Below, one piece after another: positions 43,603-52,836 of a stretch of 64,000 nt of DNA. Positions within the stretch are counted from its first letter, which is position 1. Each line of letters starts with the position of its first letter. The position numbers and the translations under genes are program-made. The DNA lies in NCBI GenBank assembly GCA_051747425.1, contig JBNJGD010000009.1, forward strand, positions 1 to 64,000, in the 5' to 3' direction. Under the pieces are notes generated by a model. That model had not been told where the DNA came from and searched no databases. It saw only the letters and a list, made by a program, of their open reading frames with translations. The DNA is from HTCC5015 sp051747425. GTDB lineage: Bacteria > Pseudomonadota > Gammaproteobacteria > HTCC5015.

Positions 43603-45425
43603 TCGCCGTCGGGTAGCTCGTCTTCCCGTTTTCCAAAACGGCGTCGCTTGGCCTCGGCCGTCAGTACCCGCTCCAGTTCCTGGTTGTTTTGATGGGAGCG
43701 GGTCATGTATTCCTTCTGATCGTCGATGTAATCGATCAGCTCGTGGAGATGGGCCTCGTCCATCCGACGAAATGTCTCTGCAGCCAGCGCCGTATGCTGC
43801 TCGTTGATGCCCATCAACTGCAGCGCCTGTTCCCCCATGCTCATGGCCGAGTGGAAGGTGTCGCGAATGACCACATCCACGCCGGCCTTGAGCAGTTTCT
43901 GGGCCTCGTAGCGGCCCGTAGCCCGGGCCATTATCGTCAGCCGGGGATGGTGCTTTTTGCTGTACTGGGCAATCGACATGACTTTTTCCGGATCGGCCAG
44001 GGCCAGCACCAGCAGTTTGGCTTCACCGATGCCCGCCGACTCGAGCAACTCCGGGCGCGAGGCGTCACCAAAAAACACCTTCTGACCAAAGCGCCGCACC
44101 ATCTCCACTTGCTGAACACTGTGATCCAGAACGGTCCCTTCAAAACCGTTGGTGCGCAGGAAGCGCCCCACCACTTGCCCGAAACGACCGTAGCCGGCCA
44201 GTATCACCGGAGTCTCGCCGTCGTCGATAAAATCCGGTTCTGGCTCGTTGCGCCCGCGCCACAATCGGGGGTACAGCACGCGCTCGTAAAACAGCATCAT
44301 CAGCGGCGTCACCGCCATGGACAGGGCCACTGCGAGTATGAGCGGGTCTATCAGCTCGCGCTCGAGTACCGACACGGACGCCGCAAAACTGAACAGTACG
44401 AAGGCGAACTCGCCGCCCTGGGCCAGGGTCAGCGTGAACAACCAGCGCTGGTCGCGAGCCAGTCCAAAGAGGCGTGCCAGTACATAGAGCACCACAAACT
44501 TGATGGCGATCAGGCCCGTCAGGAGACCCAGGATCAATGCCGTCGAGTCCGCCAATAACTGAAAATCAATGCTGGCACCCACCGAGATAAAGAACAGTCC
44601 CAGCAGCAGGCTTTTGAAGGGATCGATCTCGGCTTCCAGTTCGTGACGGTACTCACTGTCGGCGAGGACCACGCCGGCGAGAAAAGTACCCAGGGCCGCC
44701 GACAACCCCACCAGGTTCATCAACAATGTGATCCCGATGATCAGCATCAGTGAGGTAGCGGTAAACAACTCGCGCATCCTGGCCATCGCCACCAGTCGGA
44801 AGAAGGGGCGCACGAGAAAACGCCCGGCGAGGATAATGCTGCCGATCACCGCGCCCACCAGCAGGGTTTGTTGCCAACCGGCCAGCTGGCCGTAGAAGGT
44901 ATCGCTGCCCGGCTCAACACTGGTCATTGCCAGCAGTGGCAACAGCGCCAACAGCGGTATCACCGCCATGTCCTGGAACAGCAATACGGAAAAGGCCGAG
45001 CGGCCGGCCTCGGTCTTGATCAGCCCTTTTTCACTGAGCATCTGCAGCACAAGGGCGGTAGAGGAGAGAGCCAGAATCAGGCCCACGGCCAGCGATTCCC
45101 GCCAGGAAAACCCCAGACTGAACCCGGCGACAAAAAGCAGGGCCGCCGTCACCAGTACCTGGGCGCCCCCCAAACCGAGAATGGGCGTTCGCAAACGCCA
45201 CAATTTGGCCGGCTCCATTTCCAGACCGATCAAAAACAACATCATCACTACGCCGAGTTCGGCAAAGTGCATGACATCGTGGATATCCTTGCCCACCAGG
45301 GCCAGCGCGTAGGGGCCAATCACGGCACCGGCAATCAGGTATCCGAGCACCGAGCCAAAACCCAGCCGGCGGGCAATGGGAACGGCGATCACCGCGGCAA
45401 AAAGGAATACAAAGGCCTGGAACAT
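43599..45425 (-). CDS. Kef-type CPA2 cation:proton antiporter with RCK/TrkA-N domain
   Basis: The 608-residue protein has about 12 membrane segments of the Na+/H+ exchanger fold (residues about 1-375), including GVVMMLFLIGLEMEPAKLW and LLLGLFFISVGASIDF, and a cytosolic RCK/TrkA-N NAD-binding domain (AGYGRFGQVVGRFLRTNGF). The sequence suggests potassium efflux of the KefB/KefC type, regulated by glutathione or redox, but ancillary subunit genes are not seen. I prefer the ATG at 45425 to a TTG at 45443. It is convergent with the DEAD-box helicase gene. Confidence 0.9.
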   Translation of the reverse strand: MFQAFVFLFAAVIAVPIARRLGFGSVLGYLIAGAVIGPYALALVGKDIHDVMHFAELGVVMMLFLIGLEMEPAKLWRLRTPILGLGGAQVLVTAALLFVAGFSLGFSWRESLAVGLILALSSTALVLQMLSEKGLIKTEAGRSAFSVLLFQDMAVIPLLALLPLLAMTSVEPGSDTFYGQLAGWQQTLLVGAVIGSIILAGRFLVRPFFRLVAMARMRELFTATSLMLIIGITLLMNLVGLSAALGTFLAGVVLADSEYRHELEAEIDPFKSLLLGLFFISVGASIDFQLLADSTALILGLLTGLIAIKFVVLYVLARLFGLARDQRWLFTLTLAQGGEFAFVLFSFAASVSVLERELIDPLILAVALSMAVTPLMMLFYERVLYPRLWRGRNEPEPDFIDDGETPVILAGYGRFGQVVGRFLRTNGFEGTVLDHSVQQVEMVRRFGQKVFFGDASRPELLESAGIGEAKLLVLALADPEKVMSIAQYSKKHHPRLTIMARATGRYEAQKLLKAGVDVVIRDTFHSAMSMGEQALQLMGINEQHTALAAETFRRMDEAHLHELIDYIDDQKEYMTRSHQNNQELERVLTAEAKRRRFGKREDELPDGD

Positions 45426-45448
45426 CGGGGAAATGTATCCCAATCAAA

Positions 45449-45506
45449 GCCACGGGGAAAGAGGTTGCGGGAAAGATGGAGTCCGTGGGCTTCCTGGCTC
45501 TGTGGT
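45449..45506. repeat. degenerate CCACAGAG-type repeat without a REP core
   Basis: The right part ends CCGTGGGCTTCCTGGCTCTG then TGG, matching the right outer arm at 12831-12860 at most positions. The left part GCCACGGGGAAAGAGG is a weak complement. It sits upstream of the Kef gene and downstream of the 3D-domain gene, and no GTCATTGCGAG unit lies inside. Confidence 0.55.
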
Positions 45507-45513
45507 CAGGGAA

Positions 45514-45933
45514 TCACTCTTCTTCGGGGACCCACCAGGTAATTTCCAGATCCTCTTTCTTGCCCCACTCCCGTGCGGCTTCCACATCGGTGCCCATGAA
45601 GATGTCGATCTTTTCGTCCCAGCGCTTGTTCATTTTGTCGCGAACCACATAGTAGCCGGACAGACCCTCGATCTTGACCTCGGTCTCGTGGTCCAACCCT
45701 TGGGGGATCAGGTCCCGGGAAACGGCGATGGCCTTCATGCCCGGCTCCAGCTGGTCGCCCCAGGCGGCCAGGCCAACATTGCCCTTCTTGGTTTCCTCTT
45801 CGCGCATGGTGTAGGCGCTTGCCGTGACTTCCATCGTCTTCGGCTCCCCGGCGGGTTCACAGCCGGTTAGCCCGGTGGCGCCCACGACGGCGGCGGTGAT
45901 CAGTAGTGCGTGACTAGACTTCACCTGTTTCAT
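45514..45933 (-). CDS. 3D-domain lipoprotein
   Basis: From the ATG at 45933, behind GAGGACAAGGCC, the protein has 139 residues: a lipoprotein signal (LLITAAVVGATGLTGC) and a 3D domain (about residues 35-135) with VTASAYTMREEET, AVSRDLIPQG and YYVVRDKMNKRWDEKIDIFM, which supplies the three aspartates of the family. MltA lytic transglycosylases share this fold, so an envelope or peptidoglycan role is likely. It is 62 bases downstream of copB, possibly read through from the copper operon. Confidence 0.85.
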   Translation of the reverse strand: MKQVKSSHALLITAAVVGATGLTGCEPAGEPKTMEVTASAYTMREEETKKGNVGLAAWGDQLEPGMKAIAVSRDLIPQGLDHETEVKIEGLSGYYVVRDKMNKRWDEKIDIFMGTDVEAAREWGKKEDLEITWWVPEEE

Positions 45934-45995
45934 GGCCTTGTCCTCTTTCTTTGACACTAACAGGTTAAACCACCACCGACATCGGGGCTTGAAGA

Positions 45996-46718
45996 TTAAA
46001 ACCAGGCGGAAAAGCCGACCAGCCAGCGGGTTTCCCGGGTCTCCTCGCCCGCCGCGCGCCTCAGGTCGGCGGTTTGCCCCAGGGACTGCTCGTGGTGAAC
46101 GCCAATGTATGGCCCCAGCTCCGGGGCGAACTCATAGCGCAGGCGCAAACCCGCCTCCATCAGGCTGACACCGCTCTCCTCGGCCTCGTCGGGCCGGTCG
46201 CTACCGTTGATGGTCAGCTCCACATCCGGCACCAGCACCCAGCGCTGGGTGATCATAAACTCGTACTCGCTCTCGAGCCGCAGCTGGCTGTTGCCATCGC
46301 CGTCGGCGTAGAGGGCAATGTCCGAATCCCAGTAGTACGGCGCCAGACCCTGAAGGCCCACGGCCAGCCAGTGCTGATCGCCGTGGTGGCGGTCATCGTC
46401 CACGCGCCAACCGGCATAGGCTTCCCAGTAGGCCGTGACGGCGCGGGCCAGTCGCAGCTGCTGCTCGCTGTGGGCATATTCACCGTCCTCGGCTTCGCCG
46501 TGGCTGAGAAACCACAGTTTGGTGAGGTCGTAGCCGGCCCAGGCCTCGAAGTCCCAGGTCTGCACCGGTTCGTCAGCAGACTTCGGCGCAAAGCGGTGCT
46601 CGGCCTGGTGGAGCATGCCTTTTACCAACAGCGGGTCGTCGGGCATTTCCATGGCGTGCAGCACCACACTGAAGAGCAAGGCAACCAGTGCTATTCCCGC
46701 GTAAACAAGATGTCTCAT
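45996..46718 (-). CDS. copB: copper resistance outer-membrane protein CopB
   Basis: The 240-residue protein has a signal peptide (MRHLVYAGIALVALLFSVVLHA) and a beta-barrel-like mature part with the CopB signatures DEPVQTWDFEAWAGYDLTKLW, EAYAGWRVDDDRHHGDQHWL and the terminal WLVGFSAWF ending in Phe, the outer-membrane insertion signal. It lacks the Met/His-rich N-terminal repeat seen in the Pseudomonas protein. The start overlaps the copA stop as ATGA. It acts with CopA in periplasmic copper handling. Confidence 0.92.
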   Translation of the reverse strand: MRHLVYAGIALVALLFSVVLHAMEMPDDPLLVKGMLHQAEHRFAPKSADEPVQTWDFEAWAGYDLTKLWFLSHGEAEDGEYAHSEQQLRLARAVTAYWEAYAGWRVDDDRHHGDQHWLAVGLQGLAPYYWDSDIALYADGDGNSQLRLESEYEFMITQRWVLVPDVELTINGSDRPDEAEESGVSLMEAGLRLRYEFAPELGPYIGVHHEQSLGQTADLRRAAGEETRETRWLVGFSAWF

Positions 46719-48514
46719 GCTTCACCTCCTTCCACACGCACTTCCCGGAACATGCCCAGCATGTGATAGAGCAAGTGACAGTGATAGGCCCAGCGCCCCG
46801 GTGCATCGGCGCTGACCAGGTAGGAGATCTTGGCCCCCGGCTGGGCAATCACCGTGTGCTTGCGCGGAATGTAGTCGGGGTCGCCGGTCTCCAGATCGCT
46901 CCACATACCGTGGAGGTGGATCGGGTGGTTCATCATGGTGTCGTTAACCAGGGTAATCCGCACCCGCTCGCCGTACTGTAGTTTCAGTGGCTCGGCATCG
47001 GCAAACTTGATGCCGTCCATGGACCACATGTAACGGCTCATATTGCCGGTCAGGTGCAACTGAATCTCCCGCCCCGGCTCGCGCGGGTCGGGTGTGCCGT
47101 GGCGGTGCCTGAGATCGGCGTAGGTCAACACCTTGCGGCCAAGCTTGTCGGCGTGATCGCGCAGGCCGATGCCCGGATCGTCCAGACGGTACTGCGGCGC
47201 TTCGGCGCGCATGTCGATGTGCGGCCCGAACTCGCTGTCGGCGTGGGCTATTTCGGCCGATGACCCCAAACCGGCACCGCCCTCACCCATCGAATCGCGC
47301 TTCATGTTGTGGTGGCCATGGTGACCGTGATGGTCGTGACCGCCACCCTGCCCCATGGAGGCCATCGCCATCCCCATGTCCCTATGTTGCAACTCGGGCA
47401 CGGCATCCATGGCCGGCACCTTGCCACGCAGTGACGGGTCGGGGGTCAGCGTGCCGCGGGCGTAACCGCTGCGGTCAATGGCCTGGGCGAATACCGTCCA
47501 GGCACGATCGTCGGCAGGCTCCACCAATACATCGTAGGTCTCGGCCACGCCGATGCGGAATTCGTCCACCGTCACCGGCTCAATCGGCTGACCATCGGCC
47601 TCGACCACGGTCATTTTCAGGCCCGGTATGCGGACATCAAAAAAGGTCATGGCCGCGGCGTTAATCACCCGCAGGCGCACGGTTTGCCCGCGCTTGAACA
47701 GGCCCACCCAACCGCTGTCGGGGGTCTGGCCGTTCATCAGGAAAGTGTAGGTGTAGCCGGTGACATCGGAAATGTCGCGACTGCTCATGCGCATCTCGTT
47801 CCACATTTTCCGATCCCGCCAGGTTTGCAGCACCCCTTTCTTCTCAATGTCCCGCATCAAATCGGCCGCCGTGCGCTCCTGGCGATTGTAGAAGTGGGGC
47901 AGTTTTTTCAGAGTGGCGTAGATGTCCTCGGGGTCGTCGTCGCTCCAGTCGGAAAGTACCAGCGTGTGCTCCACATCGCTGTGTATCTCGTCGGCTTCCA
48001 GCGGATCGACGATCAGGGCGCCGTAGAGACCGGTCTGCTCCTGAAAACCCGAGTGGCTGTGGTACCAGTAGGTGCCACTCTGCTCCAGTTTGAAGCGGTA
48101 GCGAAAGGTCTCGCCGGGCTGAATGCCGTCAAAGCTGAGCCCCGGCACACCGTCCATGCCGGTGGGCAGAATAATCCCGTGCCAATGAATCGAGCTGTCG
48201 TGGGGCAAGTGATTGGTGACATCAATGGTCACCGTATCGCCCTCGCGGAAGCGCAGGGTCGGCGCGGGCAAACTGCCGTTGACCACGGTGGCCCGGCGCT
48301 CGCGGCCGGTAAAATTGACCGGCGTCTCGCCAATCTGAAGCTGGATATGGCGGCCGGAGAGCTGCTCGGGACCGTTGTGGCCGCGCTGGCCCAGACGCTC
48401 ACGGGTGGCACTATCGACCTGTCCCAGGGAGCGGGCGCTGAGCAGGCTCAGCCCGGCAATGGCGCCGGCGCCGAGCACAAAGCGGCGACGACTGTGATGG
48501 ATGGAGTCTTTCAT
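46715..48514 (-). CDS. copA: multicopper oxidase CopA
   Basis: CopA oxidises Cu(I) in the periplasm. The 599-residue protein has a twin-arginine signal (SRRRFVLGAGAIAGLSLLSA), the type 1-3 copper motifs HWHG, WYHSHSGFQ, HPIHLHGM and a C-terminal HCHLLYHMLGMF, and a Met/His-rich segment (about residues 385-430: MGMAMASMGQGGGHDHHG, then HHNMKRDSMGEGG) typical of copper-binding CopA. It is the middle gene of the CopL-like/copA/copB set, all on the minus strand. Confidence 0.95.
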   Translation of the reverse strand: MKDSIHHSRRRFVLGAGAIAGLSLLSARSLGQVDSATRERLGQRGHNGPEQLSGRHIQLQIGETPVNFTGRERRATVVNGSLPAPTLRFREGDTVTIDVTNHLPHDSSIHWHGIILPTGMDGVPGLSFDGIQPGETFRYRFKLEQSGTYWYHSHSGFQEQTGLYGALIVDPLEADEIHSDVEHTLVLSDWSDDDPEDIYATLKKLPHFYNRQERTAADLMRDIEKKGVLQTWRDRKMWNEMRMSSRDISDVTGYTYTFLMNGQTPDSGWVGLFKRGQTVRLRVINAAAMTFFDVRIPGLKMTVVEADGQPIEPVTVDEFRIGVAETYDVLVEPADDRAWTVFAQAIDRSGYARGTLTPDPSLRGKVPAMDAVPELQHRDMGMAMASMGQGGGHDHHGHHGHHNMKRDSMGEGGAGLGSSAEIAHADSEFGPHIDMRAEAPQYRLDDPGIGLRDHADKLGRKVLTYADLRHRHGTPDPREPGREIQLHLTGNMSRYMWSMDGIKFADAEPLKLQYGERVRITLVNDTMMNHPIHLHGMWSDLETGDPDYIPRKHTVIAQPGAKISYLVSADAPGRWAYHCHLLYHMLGMFREVRVEGGEA

Positions 48515-48564
48515 GTTGCACCTTCGGTAAAGTCGGTTGAAATCGCCACCGGATCAGTGGCTCG

Positions 48565-48951
48565 TCAAATACCGGAGTGCGCGATCGGGGGTCTCAGCAG
48601 GCGTTCGCGGTCGGGGCCGGGCAATGTCCGAACCCCGGGGAGGGGCTGAAAAACCAGAGGGCGGAGATCGATCAAACCTGCCTGCGCCAACAGCAGGGGG
48701 ACATGGCTGGCCGCACTGTAGCAGCAGCCACATTTGGACTCGCAGTGGTCGTGAATGGTCTCGCTGGCATCGGAGACTTCATGGCAATCGCTTTCGTCCG
48801 CGGAGGCCGCGTGGTGCGGCATTTCAACCACCGCTGTCTTCGGCTCCGCCTCGGCTTCCACAGGCGACAACAGGGCGGCCACCGCCTGCCCGTTAAGCAG
48901 CGCAGCGAGGATCACAATGGCCAGTGTTCGAAAGCCGTTCATAGGAACCAT
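48565..48951 (-). CDS. small secreted His/Cys-rich protein before copA, CopL-like
   Basis: The 128-residue protein has a signal peptide (TLAIVILAALLNGQAVA) and a middle with MPHHAASADESDCHEV and HDHCESKCGCCYSA, a histidine/cysteine cluster suited to metal binding. Its position directly upstream of copA resembles CopL, a copper-responsive regulator or accessory protein in xanthomonads, but sequence identity is not shown. AAGGG lies five bases before the ATG. Family is uncertain. Confidence 0.6.
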   Translation of the reverse strand: MVPMNGFRTLAIVILAALLNGQAVAALLSPVEAEAEPKTAVVEMPHHAASADESDCHEVSDASETIHDHCESKCGCCYSAASHVPLLLAQAGLIDLRPLVFQPLPGVRTLPGPDRERLLRPPIAHSGI

Positions 48952-48988
48952 TCTGGCCCTTGCCAGACGCCTGTCAACAAGGTTTTGT

Positions 48989-50977
48989 CTATAGTAGCGA
49001 TGCGAGCAGTCTCTGAAGCACCTTCTCTTTCAATGAACCGGTTTGCCACAGTTTCATTCGCTTCAAGGCGCTTTCATGTTGTTTCTGTGGTTTTTTAAAC
49101 CCACTCTTCGCTATCGCCATGAACAGGCCTGGCTTCGATGCCGACAGGGCTTTGAGCTTCATCAGGGCCGGCAACAGCTGCTGTTCGATCTCGTCAAAGT
49201 CCGTGCCCAGGGGATAGGTGGGAAAGAGGCGCTCGCGCTCGAGGTGTTTCAGCCGCTGTTCAAGCATTTGCGGCGTGTTGTTCTGAAAGGCCTCGGGAAT
49301 GCGATAGTCCGCCGGCAGTTTGTGCGCCTTCCTCGCCGCTTCCAACAGCTCCTCCTGAAATCTCGAATCGGCGATATTGAGCATGGCGGCATAGACCTCC
49401 TGGTCGTTGCGACCGCGCAGGTCAGCGATGCCGTACTCGGTAATCACAATATCGCGCAGATGGCGGGGAATGGTGGTGTGGCCATAGGCAAAACGGATGT
49501 TGGACTGGGCGTCGTCGCCACTGCCCCGCGTGGCCCGCACCAGCAGTATCGAGCGGGCATCGGCGAGCTGATGGGCCATGGCGACAAAGTTGTACTGGCC
49601 ACCGACGCCGCTCAATACGCGCCCGTCCTCCAGACCATCAGATACCACGGCGCCACTCAGGGTGGCCATCAGGCCGGTGTTGACGAAACGGGCGTGTTGA
49701 CGCTGGGCCCGGAGCAATTCGGGGTCCCGGGTCAACTGATTGATGCAGCCGATGCTGCTCATATTGATTTTGGCCAGCAGCTCGGGCGACGCCTCACGCA
49801 GCCACTGGTAGAAATCCCGCGGACCGAGGAAGAAGCCGCCGTCGAGAATCTTGCCCCGACTACCCTCGGGTGCCGGTTCACCACGATTGACCGCGCGCTG
49901 GGTTTCCAGGTCGTCGTAGACCTCGCGGCTGATCACTCCCGCATCGATCAAAAAGCGGAAGCCATTGACGAACATTTCGCTGGAGCCGTAGAGCCCTCGC
50001 TCAAAGGGTTCGGTGCCGCCATCGGCGCCGATCAAATCACCGTACCGGGACGGCGCATCGAGCGCCTTGAGCAACTGGTGGTAATCCTCGGGCTGTCGCT
50101 GGCGCAGCAACAGCGCGTGAACCAGAGCGTCGGACATGGCACCGATGCCAATTTGCAGGGTGCCTCCGTCCCGAATCAATGCACTGGCGTAAAGCCCCAT
50201 CAGGTAATCGCCCTGGCTCACGGCGTCGTTGGGCGTCGAGAACAGGGTTTTCTGCGTGGCGTCGCTGTCGATCAGCACATCAAAAAAGTGACGGTCGATC
50301 TCGGCGTCGTTGGGCATAAAGGGCAAGTCGCGCTGAACCTGCCCCACGGTGACTACCCGGCGACCAATGCGCTCCGGTTCCCGCTCCACCCAGTCCGCCA
50401 AATCCAGAGTGACATCCGGGTTACAGCTCAGGCTGACCCGGCAATCGCCCGCAATGTCGCCCTCAACCGCTACCATCTGGGCCACCAGGTTGGCCCCCTG
50501 GTCGATCAGATCCCGGGCCACATGGGTGTAGTTGCTGGAGATGTAGTGTTGCTGAGCGTAGGGCGCACCCAACATATCGCCGGGTTTAAAGAAAAATTCA
50601 CAGACTTCGATATTGTCGGGCACGCGACCGGACTTCACATCGGCCACATAGTCGGGCTCCTCGTAGTCACCGAATACGCGCTCCAGAAACGGTCCGGAAA
50701 AGCGCGCCTCGATGTCGCTTTTCGCTTTCGGCACCGCCAGACTCAAAGCGGTGATGATTTTGAGCGACAGCGCGGGGTTTTCCCGCACCCGGCGATAGAG
50801 CGCGTTGACGAAGGCCACCGGCTTGCCCAGCCCCAGGGGAATACCCAGAACAATGCGATCGCCCAGCAACTCCAGCACCGCATCCACGGCGGTCTCGGTG
50901 TCCCGGTGCGCCTGCGGGGCGCGCTCGCGGTCGACAATCGACTGGCTATCCAATGTTGTTACCTCTGTGTCTGACAT
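48989..50977 (-). CDS. acetyl-CoA hydrolase/transferase family protein
   Basis: The 662-residue protein has the family features QIGIGAMSDALVHALL, EMFVNGFRFLIDAGVIS and a C-terminal GVGGQYNFVAMAHQLADARS then YGHTTIPRHLRDIVITEYGIADLRG, with the glutamate in ITEYG as the likely catalytic residue. It probably moves CoA between acetate and another acid, or hydrolyses acyl-CoA. It is longer than the standard 500 residues, with extra N- and C-terminal segments. It is a single gene between the copper cluster and mdh. Confidence 0.85.
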   Translation of the reverse strand: MSDTEVTTLDSQSIVDRERAPQAHRDTETAVDAVLELLGDRIVLGIPLGLGKPVAFVNALYRRVRENPALSLKIITALSLAVPKAKSDIEARFSGPFLERVFGDYEEPDYVADVKSGRVPDNIEVCEFFFKPGDMLGAPYAQQHYISSNYTHVARDLIDQGANLVAQMVAVEGDIAGDCRVSLSCNPDVTLDLADWVEREPERIGRRVVTVGQVQRDLPFMPNDAEIDRHFFDVLIDSDATQKTLFSTPNDAVSQGDYLMGLYASALIRDGGTLQIGIGAMSDALVHALLLRQRQPEDYHQLLKALDAPSRYGDLIGADGGTEPFERGLYGSSEMFVNGFRFLIDAGVISREVYDDLETQRAVNRGEPAPEGSRGKILDGGFFLGPRDFYQWLREASPELLAKINMSSIGCINQLTRDPELLRAQRQHARFVNTGLMATLSGAVVSDGLEDGRVLSGVGGQYNFVAMAHQLADARSILLVRATRGSGDDAQSNIRFAYGHTTIPRHLRDIVITEYGIADLRGRNDQEVYAAMLNIADSRFQEELLEAARKAHKLPADYRIPEAFQNNTPQMLEQRLKHLERERLFPTYPLGTDFDEIEQQLLPALMKLKALSASKPGLFMAIAKSGFKKPQKQHESALKRMKLWQTGSLKEKVLQRLLASLL

Positions 50978-51054
50978 GTCACTCGCTCTTCTCTACCAGC
51001 TTGCCCGTTTGTACGCCATGCTGCCGCGCTTTTCCAGCCTTTGTCTGCAGACAT

Positions 51055-51080
51055 AAAAAAGCCCGCCGGTTGGCGGGCTT
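51055..51080 (-). terminator. intrinsic terminator of mdh
   Basis: AAGCCCGCC and GGCGGGCTT form a 9-bp stem with a four-base loop (GGTT on the plus strand). The minus strand continues TTTTTT, and the plus strand also has a T-run, so it works in both directions. Confidence 0.92.
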
Positions 51081-51105
51081 TTTCTGGCGGGGTTGTCAGA
51101 AAACC

Positions 51106-52083
51106 CTAGAGCAGGTTTTCCACCGCCGACTTCTCTTCCAGCAGTTCCTGCTCGGTAGCGCGCATACGCTTGCGGCTGAACTCGCTGATCTCCAGCCCCT
51201 CGACCGGCTTGTAGTCACCATTCTCACAGACCATGGGGAAGGAGTAGATGATGTCCTCATCAATATCGTACCCATTGCCCTTGGAGAACACGCCCATGCT
51301 GACCCACTCGCCGTCCGAGCCGAGGGCCCAGCTGCGCATGTGATCGATGGCCGCGGAGGCGGCAGAGGCCGCCGAGGAGGCGCCGCGAGCCTTGATGATG
51401 GCTGCGCCGCGCTGCTGAACCGTGGGAATGAAATCGTCTTCCAGCCAGTCCTGGTCAACCAGGTCGGAAGCGGCTTTGCCCTTGACCTCGGCAAAGCTGA
51501 TATCGGGGTACTGAGTCGCCGAGTGGTTGCCCCAAACGGCCATTTTGGTGATATCGCTGACATGACTCTCGGTCTTTTGAGCCAGCTGGGTCAACGCGCG
51601 GTTGTGATCCAGGCGCATCATCGCGGTGATATTGCGCGGGTTCAGGTCCGGGGCGTTTTTCATCGTAATCAGGGCGTTGGTGTTGGCGGGGTTGCCCACC
51701 ACCAGAACGCGCACATCGCGGCTGGCGTTGTCGTTGAGTGCCTTGCCCTGGGCCGAGAAGATCTGGGCGTTGGCCTGCAGCAAGTCATTGCGCTCCATGC
51801 CCGGACCGCGGGGACGGGCACCGACCAGCAGGGCAAAATCGGCGTCCTTGAAAGCGACATTGGCGTCGTCGGTCGCAACAATGCCCTGAACCAGCGGGAA
51901 GGCGCAATCGTTGAGTTCCATTACCACGCCGTTAAGCGCTTCCAGTGCGGGGGTGATTTCCAGCAACTGCAGAATGACGGGCTGGTCCTTGCCCAGCATG
52001 TCGCCACTGGCAATGCGGAAAATCAGAGAGTAGCTGATCTGGCCTGCGGCGCCGGTAATGGCCACGCGAACGGGTGCTTTCAT
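51106..52083 (-). CDS. mdh: malate dehydrogenase
   Basis: Mdh interconverts malate and oxaloacetate in the TCA cycle. The 325-residue protein has the NAD motif VAITGAAGQISYSLIF, GARPRGPGMERNDLL, GNPANTNALI, LDHNRALTQLA and the catalytic histidine in AVWGNHSATQYPD. It is the LDH-like (group 2, 325-residue) type rather than the E. coli type. It ends at a strong terminator. Confidence 0.95.
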   Translation of the reverse strand: MKAPVRVAITGAAGQISYSLIFRIASGDMLGKDQPVILQLLEITPALEALNGVVMELNDCAFPLVQGIVATDDANVAFKDADFALLVGARPRGPGMERNDLLQANAQIFSAQGKALNDNASRDVRVLVVGNPANTNALITMKNAPDLNPRNITAMMRLDHNRALTQLAQKTESHVSDITKMAVWGNHSATQYPDISFAEVKGKAASDLVDQDWLEDDFIPTVQQRGAAIIKARGASSAASAASAAIDHMRSWALGSDGEWVSMGVFSKGNGYDIDEDIIYSFPMVCENGDYKPVEGLEISEFSRKRMRATEQELLEEKSAVENLL

Positions 52084-52180
52084 TGTTGTCTCCTAATCAT
52101 TTTGCCCAGACTGACTGGGTGGTGAAAATCGACTGGCGGCGCTGAGCCGGCGTCGATGGGTATCGACAGGGTGGCGTATT

Positions 52181-52819
52181 CTACTGTTTTTCCGCCCTTT
52201 TGGGAATTGCCGACGGCGCCAGCGGGGCGTCCGGATCAAAGTCGCAGGCCCGCCAGGCATCCAGATTCAAAGCCAGCCACTGGGCGGCAATCAGGGTCAT
52301 GGCGTTGTCGATGGCACCCGCCTGCAGCGCTGCCAACCACTGCTCCCGGGGTTTGACCACCACGCGAATGTCTTCGTGTTCGCTGTCCAGGCCGGCGTAT
52401 TCGGGCAGGGCCGCGCTGTCGCAGAGGGCCGCAAACAGAGTCACCGCCTCGCTGGACCCCCCGGGCGAATTCAGATAGTGAGCGATGCGACGGGGGCGTT
52501 CTATACGGCATCCGGCCTCTTCCACGGCCTCGCGCACCACCACATCGATTGGCGACTCCCCCGGCTCGACAATGCCGGCAATGGGCTCTTCGATCCAGGC
52601 TCGCTGCCAGCTGTGAGCGCCGGGGCGAAACTGCTCCACCAGCACCACGCAATCCCGCGCAGGGTCGTAGGCGATCACCGCGGCGGCCGTGCCGCGATCG
52701 AAGACCTCGCGCACCAGCGACATGCGTCCACCAGCGTAGGTATCGACTTCAAAATGGTATTCCACCATTTTAAAAAAGCCTTTGAAGCGCGTGATAGAAT
52801 CCTTGATTGTCCAATGCAT
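52181..52819 (-). CDS. nudF: ADP-ribose pyrophosphatase (Nudix)
   Basis: NudF hydrolyses ADP-ribose to AMP and ribose 5-phosphate. The 212-residue protein has the Nudix box GIVEPGESPIDVVVREAVEEAG (split here by its glycine and glutamates), ERGHAAVLLPFDP-like DRGTAAAVIAYDPARDCVVLVEQFRPGA before it, and LNSPGGSSEAV after it. The ATG at 52819 has GGAG six bases upstream; a GTG at 52825 is less likely. It is divergent from the gene at 52837 with only 17 bases between the two start codons. Confidence 0.92.
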   Translation of the reverse strand: MHWTIKDSITRFKGFFKMVEYHFEVDTYAGGRMSLVREVFDRGTAAAVIAYDPARDCVVLVEQFRPGAHSWQRAWIEEPIAGIVEPGESPIDVVVREAVEEAGCRIERPRRIAHYLNSPGGSSEAVTLFAALCDSAALPEYAGLDSEHEDIRVVVKPREQWLAALQAGAIDNAMTLIAAQWLALNLDAWRACDFDPDAPLAPSAIPKRAEKQ

Positions 52820-52836
52820 AAACACTCCGGGGATCT

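Noticed and set aside
48957..48981. CueR/MerR-type operator upstream of the copper genes
   Set aside because: CCTTG and CAAGG arms are present, but they are 15 bases apart, longer than in MerR-type promoters, and no properly ordered -35/-10 pair surrounds them.
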